Translations under genes and position numbers: made by a program
NCBI RefSeq assembly: GCF_036898095.1
Contig: NC_090739.1
Location: 61,131,992-61,195,991, forward strand
Origin: Palaemon carinicauda
Taxonomy: Eukaryota; Arthropoda; Malacostraca; Decapoda; Palaemonidae
Length of the DNA stretch: 64,000 nucleotides
Direction of reading: 5' to 3'
Shown: one piece after another, positions 57,918 through 64,000 of the stretch
Numbering within the stretch: position 1 is the first letter of the stretch
Layout of the letters: each line of letters begins with the position of its first letter
The notes under the pieces: model-generated
Database searches by the model: none
Told to the model about the DNA's origin: nothing
The model's input: the letters and a program-made list of their open reading frames with translations, nothing else

Positions 57918-59879
57918 GCCGATGATGTCTCTCTTCGATCAGCAAGGGCTACTCTTCGTCCTTGGGTGTCGGGCTTCGGCAGGAATGCCCCGTCTGGCGC
58001 ACCCTATCTCCTCGATGGAGACATGGCCTCCCGTCTCTTCCCAGGCTCGACTACTGCTACAGTCTCCCCTGAAGTGGCTGCCCCCTTAATTGAAGAAGTC
58101 AGGGCCACCATTTCCGCGGAGGACGAACCCCTCGTACCGGTGGACGTGGCAGATCTGGATATAGACGTAGAACCCAGGGACGAGCAGGTAAGTGGTGCCG
58201 AGTTGGTGGAAACCCTTTTCTCTCCTACTCCCTCTTCTACCTCTTCCTTTCTAGGTTTTGATAACTCTAAGGCTTCTCCTCGGGATCCCTCTGCCTCCGT
58301 ACGACCCAAGGTGAAGCCACTTCGAACTTATAAGACTTCAGCTTTGCCAGTATCAACGTCACCGGTCCCCGGACCCTCGACAGCTCCTGATATTCATATT
58401 GCTCCTCGTAAAACCACGACTCCTAAGAAGTCTAAGTCTACCAAATCCAAGACAAAACCAACGGGTGGCTTTCAGGTACCCTGGGGCGATCTCTTCCCCG
58501 TCGAACTGGTCAGAGATTTGGTCAGGGAACAACTTCAACATCAGTCTGGGGCGATGACAGCGATTAAGGATATGATGGCTACTCTGATCCGCGCCGGAAC
58601 TCAGCTTCCTCCTCCTTCTGCCCCAGACGCATCGAAGCTACCGCCCTTCGATAAAAACAATCCTTGGCGGTTTGCCTTGCATGCCCCATTCTTAGATGGT
58701 TCCCTAACTCTGGAGGGCATAGGCACCCGCCCTCTAGAGGACCTGGAGTTCTACCCCCCGGGCCTAGAATTCCCGTTCAATGGCTTCGTACATTTAAAGG
58801 AACATGCATTGGTCCGTATGGACAAGGTGCCGAAGGAAACGGTGATATTTCCAAAAGAGCAGGCCCAGGCTATCTGGGCCAGAACACTATCAGAGTGGGG
58901 GTGTATTAACTCCAAGCTCACCCCACACAAAGGTGCCTACACTATTTTTACGACAGTGGCCTCCATCTCTTTGCCGCTCATAGACAAAGTCACAGAGCTG
59001 ACTATACAGGCCATCAAGGAAGGCTCTTCCATGCCGGCTCTCAAAGAGACGGACCCCACCTCTTTGCTTATTCCGGGTACCTCTGCAACCTGGGATGACG
59101 CGGCGTCTACCTTCACAGTGGGGAAGCTAAACCCGGACTGTGCCTCTACTCTTTACTCTGAGAAGCTTCCCAGATTAATAGAGAGTCTTCTCAAAACTGA
59201 GTTCGAGACCCGTACTAGACTAGCTAGGTCCCTCCAATCCATCACCTCCATGGAGTCCCTAGCATCGCTTTACCCAGAGGAAACGGTGTTCAGAGTCGCC
59301 ACAAAGAACCAGCTACTGTCCTACCAAATAGACCTCCATGACTTCTGGTCGGCTCGAGTTAGTTGCAGGAAGTTCGTTCTGTCTGAGGCCTCCATCAGAC
59401 ATGAACCGAACAGGCTGATAGCGTCCTCCTGCTGGGGTAAGACCCTCTTCCCTCAGACCGAAGTTGATAAGGTTCTTCAGGACGCGGCGAGGGCAAACCA
59501 AAATTTGCAGGTAAGGTGGGGTCTCTCAGCCAAAAGGAGGTTCGAACCCCAGAAACAGACGTTCTTCAAGAAGAAGCAGAGGTTTAGTCCCTACAAGACG
59601 GTCCGGGGTAACTCGTCCCCACAGTCTTCCGCTGCCTCGACTTCTCAACAACCGGCTCCCCCTCAGCAGGTAGTCTACCTCACTGCTCCCCCTGGTACAC
59701 AGCCCAACCCCTCTTGGATGTCCTCTCCTGCATACAACCCTGCCTACGAATCCTCCGGTTCCTTTCGTGGATACCAGAGAGGAAGTTTCAGAGGTAGAGG
59801 ACAGTTCCACCAACGCGGCGGACCTAGAGCAAGGGGTGCCCGTGGAGGGAGGGGACCTAGGTTCACTCCCTCCCAATGA
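57918..59879 (+). CDS. Gag-like protein of DIRS B, second copy
   Basis: Same 653-codon open exon as 46,148-48,109, ending in the RGG box. No difference seen. Confidence 0.75.
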   Translation, partial: ADDVSLRSARATLRPWVSGFGRNAPSGAPYLLDGDMASRLFPGSTTATVSPEVAAPLIEEVRATISAEDEPLVPVDVADLDIDVEPRDEQVSGAELVETLFSPTPSSTSSFLGFDNSKASPRDPSASVRPKVKPLRTYKTSALPVSTSPVPGPSTAPDIHIAPRKTTTPKKSKSTKSKTKPTGGFQVPWGDLFPVELVRDLVREQLQHQSGAMTAIKDMMATLIRAGTQLPPPSAPDASKLPPFDKNNPWRFALHAPFLDGSLTLEGIGTRPLEDLEFYPPGLEFPFNGFVHLKEHALVRMDKVPKETVIFPKEQAQAIWARTLSEWGCINSKLTPHKGAYTIFTTVASISLPLIDKVTELTIQAIKEGSSMPALKETDPTSLLIPGTSATWDDAASTFTVGKLNPDCASTLYSEKLPRLIESLLKTEFETRTRLARSLQSITSMESLASLYPEETVFRVATKNQLLSYQIDLHDFWSARVSCRKFVLSEASIRHEPNRLIASSCWGKTLFPQTEVDKVLQDAARANQNLQVRWGLSAKRRFEPQKQTFFKKKQRFSPYKTVRGNSSPQSSAASTSQQPAPPQQVVYLTAPPGTQPNPSWMSSPAYNPAYESSGSFRGYQRGSFRGRGQFHQRGGPRARGARGGRGPRFTPSQ

Positions 59880-59883
59880 TGTG

Positions 59884-61718
59884 ATGCCGGTAGGAGGGAG
59901 ACTTTATCACTTCCGAGACCATTGGACCTTCAGTCCATGGGCTCACAGCATAATATCCAGGGGCTTGGGTTGGAAATGGTCACAGGGATCCCCTCCTCCA
60001 CCAGTGACCTTCTTCCAGAGACCCACTCCCATCCTGGAAGAGTACACCGCAGAGTTACTCAAGAAGAAAGCAATCAAACGGGTTCGATCCCTGAAATTCC
60101 AAGGCCGCCTGTTTACAGTCCCGAAGAAAGACTCGTCGGCGTTGAGGGTAGTTCTGGACTTGTCGAAGCTCAACTCTTACATCCTTTGCGACAAGTTCCG
60201 TATGCTGACTATGTCTCAGGTACGGACCTTACTTCCCCGTGGGGCCGTCACCACCTCTATCGATCTTACCGACGCCTATTATCATGTCCCAGTAGCTCGA
60301 AACTTCTCTCCTTACCTAGGCTTCCGTCTCGGCAAGAAAGCCTTTGCATGCAAAGTCATGCCCTTCGGTCTCAGCATTGCCCCCAGGATATTCACGAAAC
60401 TGGGGGAGACGGTGCTCGAACAACTCAGAAACCAAGGGATACAGATCATCGCCTATCTGGACGATTGGCTCATTTGGGCCCAGTCGAACCAGGAATGCAA
60501 CAGAGCTACGTCGAAGGTACTCCACTTTCTCGCCAAACTGGGCTTCCAAGTCAATCTCCGAAAGTCTCGCCTACAACCATCAAGCCACTTCGAATGGTTA
60601 GGCATCCGTTGGGACCTTTCAAAGCACAGACTCTCCCTTCCTCCCAAGAAGGTAAGGGAGATAGCTTCCAAGGTCAGGAACTTTCTCAAACACAGACAGG
60701 TGTCCAGAAGAGCTTTAGAACGAATCCTCGGCCTTCTCCAATTTGCCTCACAGACCGATCTCCTATTAAAAGCCAAACTCAAAGACATCAATTGAGTTTG
60801 GAGAAAGAGAGCGACAATACCTTTAAGAGACAAGACCTCGAAGATCCCCTCTGTCTTAAAAATGAGACTGCAACCATGGTCCGAACGGAGGAACCTCTCC
60901 AAATCGGTTCCTCTACAGTTCCCCTCTCCACAAGTGACAATTCATACCGACGCGTCTCTGAGTGGATGGGGGGGGGTTACTCCCAACATCAGATGTTTCA
61001 GGGCTCTTGGTCACCCGCCATGAAGCAGTTCCATATCAATGTTCTCGAAGCCATGGCGGTGTTCTTGACCCTGAAGAGAATCTCTCCTCAGAGGTCGACC
61101 CACATCAGAGTAATCTCAGACAGCACGGCCGTAGTCCACTGCCTCAACAGAGGGGGATCCAAATCACCCAACCTGAAACAGATCCTGGTCACTATCTTCA
61201 CCTTGGCAGCCGACAAAGACTGGTTCCTGTCAGCAACTCACCTAGCAGGAGTCCAGAATGTGATAGCAGACGCATTATCCAGGACGAGCCCACTGGAATC
61301 GGAATGGTCCCTGGACATGCACTCCTTCCGGTGGATACTCAGGCTGGTTCCAGGTCTCCAGGTAGATCTATTCGCGACCAAACTCAATCACAAACTCCCA
61401 TGTTATGTGACCCCGAACCTGGACCCTCAGGCTTATGCCATGGACGCATTAACCCTGGATTGGAACCATTGGCAGAAGATCTACTTATTCCCTCCAGTGA
61501 ATCTTCTACTGAAAGTCTTACACAAACTCCGCTCCTTCAACGGGGCAGTGGCTTTAGTGGCACCTCACTGGCCAAAGAGCAGTTGGTTTCCTCTCCTCCT
61601 CGAGTTGAAACTCCGTCCCTTCCGGATCCCATTCCCCAAACTGACCCAAGTGGTCCAAACTCGGACTGTGTCAGATTCCTCAAGGATAGCCAAAACCCTA
61701 ACTTTGTGGATTTCATGA
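59884..61718 (+). pseudogene. RT / RNase H / methylase-like polyprotein, second copy
   Basis: Same as 48,114-49,948, with the same TGA (60,793-60,795) and the same 9-G frameshift run (60,968-60,976). Confidence 0.82.
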
Positions 61719-62666
61719 AGTTTGCGGCTCGTAAGGATGCAAACATCGACCCAGATAATGTCCACTTTATAGAATCAGACAAAAGGGACTCTACGATTCT
61801 CCAATATGATTCGGCGGTTAAGAAACTAGCAGATTTCTTAAAGAATTCAGACCATTCGGTTATGACTCCTAATTTAGCCATCTCCTTCTTTAGGTCCATA
61901 TTTGACAAAGGCCTAGCAGCTAGCACTATAACCACCATTGAGTCAGCTCTGAGGAAAGTCTTCCGGATTGGGTTTAACATTAACCTGGCGGAGTCTTATT
62001 TCTCGTCTATTCCAAAAGCATGTGCTAGGCTTCGACCTTCGGTTCGTCCACAAAAGGTCTCTTGGTCTCTAAATGATGTCCTCAAACTTGCCTCCGACAC
62101 GGACAACGAATCCTGCTCCTATATCACGCTTCTTAGGAAGACTTTATTTCTAACAGCTTTGGCCTCGGGTTCTAGAATCTCAGAACTAGCAGCTCTCTCA
62201 CGAAACTCAGAAAACATAGATTTCCTCCCTTCAGGTGAAGTACTTCTTTTTCCTAGCTAAAAACGAAGACCCCCAAAATAGGTGGTCCCCTTGGAAGATT
62301 ATCCCTCCTCTCCAAGATACTTCTCTATGTCCAGTCACTACTCTCAGGGCCTTTTTAGCCAGGACTGCTACCTGATCGTCTGGCCCCTGGTTTATCAGAG
62401 AACAAGGAGGCACCATTTCCATATGTGGTATTAGGCAACAGATCCTATACTTCATTAAACAAGCCAATCCGGGATCATTTCCCCATGCTCATGATATCTG
62501 GTCAGTAGCTACCTCCATCAATTATTTCCAAAATATGGACTTTGATGACCTTAAAAAGTACACGGGTTGGAAATCTCCTATGGTCTTCAAACGCCACTAT
62601 CTAAAGAACTTACAGGCCCTTGAATACCCAACGGTTGCAGCTGGGAGCCGTATCTCTCCCCAGTGA
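61650..62666 (+). pseudogene. Tyrosine recombinase of DIRS B, second copy
   Basis: As at 49,880-50,896, but without the extra T. The C-terminal part therefore reads in one frame from the HAHDIW box (about 62,490) through the Tyr box FKRHYLKNL to TGA at 62,664-62,666. The frame change near 62,235 and the TGA near 62,372 remain, as does the Arg-to-Trp change. Confidence 0.8.
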
Positions 62667-63046
62667 TCTCTTGTTCTTCCTTTCATCCATCTCTTTTCTT
62701 CTCCCTCCTACCCTCCACTCGCACCACGACGCCGCTTCCTTGGTGGTTCGTTAGCCCTAAGTTTATTACATATTAGGTTAATATGATTGTAACTATTATT
62801 GTGTTTACCGTAATTTTAGTGTTGGGGTATTCTTAGCCATGTCAGTTTTGTTGCATGTTTACTCTGATACTCGGAGGCTTCCCTGTTATCATGTTTGTTT
62901 AGCCTTACTCTCACTATGCCCTGTGGCTAGTTTATGATTTATGCTTACTTACCTTAATTATATATGGTTTTCTTTACATGGTGTTTTTTCTCTCCCCTCA
63001 TTAAATTAGTAGTTATTGTTGGGTTTGGAAGGCATTCTCTGGTACA
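62667..63046 (+). other. DIRS B 3' untranslated region
   Basis: Non-coding sequence between recombinase and ICR. From 62,792 it is unique to this side of the gap. I see no gene. Confidence 0.55.
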
Positions 63047-63138
63047 TTTTCACCGGCCGCCACAGGTCGACCCAGAAAAGGGATTTTGACGAAGGAAAAA
63101 TCTATTTCTGGGGAGAGACCTGTGGCGCCCGGTGAAAC
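63047..63138 (+). repeat. DIRS B internal complementary region (ICR)
   Basis: 63,047-63,079 is the reverse complement of the left edge (37,461-37,494). 63,077-63,138 is the reverse complement of the right edge (63,469-63,529), with one base different near 63,129. The AAAA in the centre corresponds to the TTT at both genomic junctions, the expected crossover trinucleotide. Confidence 0.92.
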
Positions 63139-63529
63139 CCTTCCCTTTTATTTTACACGATCCCACCCTTTCCTTTCCAAGCCATCATGTCCAATACAGA
63201 AGGATGTTGTTCAGATGGTGCTCGCGTCGGGGCATGGGTGGCGTGGCTCTGGTAGGTTGGCTAGGGCCTTTGTTTTGGCCCATCCCTTTGACGAAGGAAT
63301 TAACTAAATGGAAGACAACCTGTGAATAGTGGATTTCACGCGCCTTTGCTTTATACACGACACCCACAAGGTGCTCGCGCGAGGGTTGTAACCTCTGCAT
63401 TCCATGCTTTTATCTTTCTCTGGTATAATTGGAAGATTTTATCAGAAAAGTGTATTAGAAGGACCCCTTTTCACCGGCCGCCACAGGTCTCTCCCCAGAA
63501 ATAGATTTTTCCTTCGTCAAAATCCCTTT
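63139..63529 (+). repeat. DIRS B 3' inverted terminal repeat
   Basis: 63,183-63,492 is the inverse of 37,463-37,778. The outermost 60 bases (to AAAATCCCTTT) are present only here and, inverted, in the ICR. Confidence 0.9.
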
Positions 63530-64000
63530 ATTAGAGGTATTACTTTCGGCGTAGCTGGAATGACGAGCAATTACTTTAACAAGGGTTAACTAGCCACACC
63601 GCTAGTTAGCGGGGGTAGGGAGGGTAGCTTGCTACCGCTCACCCTAATATACCAGTGATTCAGCTCACTTTGCTTGGAAGTAGGATTACAAGGGGGGATA
63701 GGGCTGGATGGCAAGTTTGTATAAATAGCTAAGGTTTGTATAGTTAGGAAAAATACAATTTATCTACGAATTTGTCATTTGTTCCATAACTGGAGTACAA
63801 ACCACGCTATTTAATAGGGGTGACTCACCCATTAGGAAGGGTTGACGTCCCAGGCAATCTGGGTTTTTGGCTTTATCCGGGGGCTCCTTATCCGAGTGTG
63901 TTAGCACTCAAAGAATAAGGAGTCCCTGCGCCTCGCAAAAACCTTGCTATGTATGGTTCGCGGCCTACGTAAGTTGTGTGAAGGTATATAGAAACGTGAC
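63530..64000 (-). mobile_element. DIRS D, right part (runs off the window)
   Basis: Continues the terminal repeat interrupted at 37,464: ATTAGAGGTATTAC, CGGCGTAGCTGGAATGACGA and so on, homologous to DIRS A 28,225-28,700. An ICR is visible at about 63,724-63,825, with the inverse of 37,409-37,464 followed by a GTTCCATAACTGGAGTACAA block. Sequence after 63,826 matches the DIRS A region that precedes its recombinase, so the body lies beyond the right edge on the minus strand. Confidence 0.8.

Larger units (their letters stand above)
39904..62791. repeat. 11.77-kb duplicated block flanking the gap
   Basis: 39,904-51,022 and 51,671-62,791 are direct copies (offset 11,767-11,770). Where I compared them they differ only by small, mostly homopolymer indels (for example near 51,781, 51,927, 52,074, 52,129, 55,890, 62,522 and 62,656). 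Every coding lesion in the interior is shared. Confidence 0.9.
37462..63529 (+). mobile_element. DIRS-type retrotransposon B (with nested element and duplicated block)
   Basis: A plus-strand DIRS element inserted in DIRS D. Ends are set by the ITRs and by the ICR (63,047-63,138), whose TTTT at the joined ends matches the TTT shared by both insertion junctions. Order is 5' ITR, leader (with a nested non-LTR element), gag exons, RT/RNase H/methylase-like region, recombinase, ICR and 3' ITR. Removing the nested element and one copy of the 11.77-kb duplicated block leaves about 7.8 kb, a normal DIRS length. Shared stops and frameshifts make it non-autonomous. Confidence 0.85.

Noticed and set aside
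63077..63529. A 450-bp foldback element at the right end of DIRS B
   Set aside because: The arms are the right edge and its ICR copy, explained by the DIRS structure.

Overview
The window looks like repeat-rich genomic DNA of an arthropod, most probably a decapod crustacean. That placing is inference: it rests on several DIRS-type tyrosine-recombinase retrotransposons of the kind abundant in decapods, a long homogenised C2H2 zinc-finger gene family, and dense nested transposons. No conserved single-copy gene is present to fix the species, and nothing is bacterial or viral.

Left part (1-37,245): three tandem copies, all on the minus strand, of a unit of about 10 kb carrying a C2H2 zinc-finger (ZNF) gene and its upstream DNA. 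Copy 1 enters at the left edge (1-989). Copy 2 (17,485-19,557) is an open 690-codon, 19-finger gene followed by about 15 decayed finger repeats. Copy 3 (26,630-28,173 plus 35,895-36,418) is a pseudogene split by a 7.7-kb DIRS element. The DNA between copies repeats the same order: candidate 5' exon, DIRS fragments, a 24-bp minisatellite, a larger DIRS tyrosine-recombinase fragment, AT-rich DNA, a DIRS terminal fragment, and the 3' half of an old non-LTR ORF. In unit 1 that old ORF is interrupted by a 7.5-kb DIRS element (8,315-15,860). Unit 2 keeps the empty site at 26,259/26,260.

Right part (37,246-64,000): a nest of transposons. The terminal repeat of one DIRS element (D, 37,409-37,464 and 63,530-64,000) is interrupted by a second (B, 37,462-63,529). 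The leader of B is in turn interrupted by a 6.5-kb non-LTR retrotransposon (38,914-45,423) with a 14-bp target-site duplication. An 11.77-kb block of this nest occurs twice, on either side of an exactly 500-base run of N. The two copies differ only by small, mostly homopolymer indels, so the block is more likely a false assembly duplication than two elements.

The DIRS elements follow the family plan: gag, reverse transcriptase/RNase H, a Dam-methylase-like domain and a tyrosine recombinase between inverted terminal repeats. Each has an internal complementary region (ICR) that copies the two element ends joined head to head, which is the signature of the circular DIRS intermediate. All copies here carry lesions. 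The most notable observations are the ICRs and traceable insertion sites, a 5S rRNA-like sequence inserted in the RT of DIRS A, an apparent spliceosomal intron in the DIRS B gag, a hairpin-forming 23-bp satellite inside DIRS A, and a tandem ZNF cluster whose fingers differ mainly at the DNA-contact positions.
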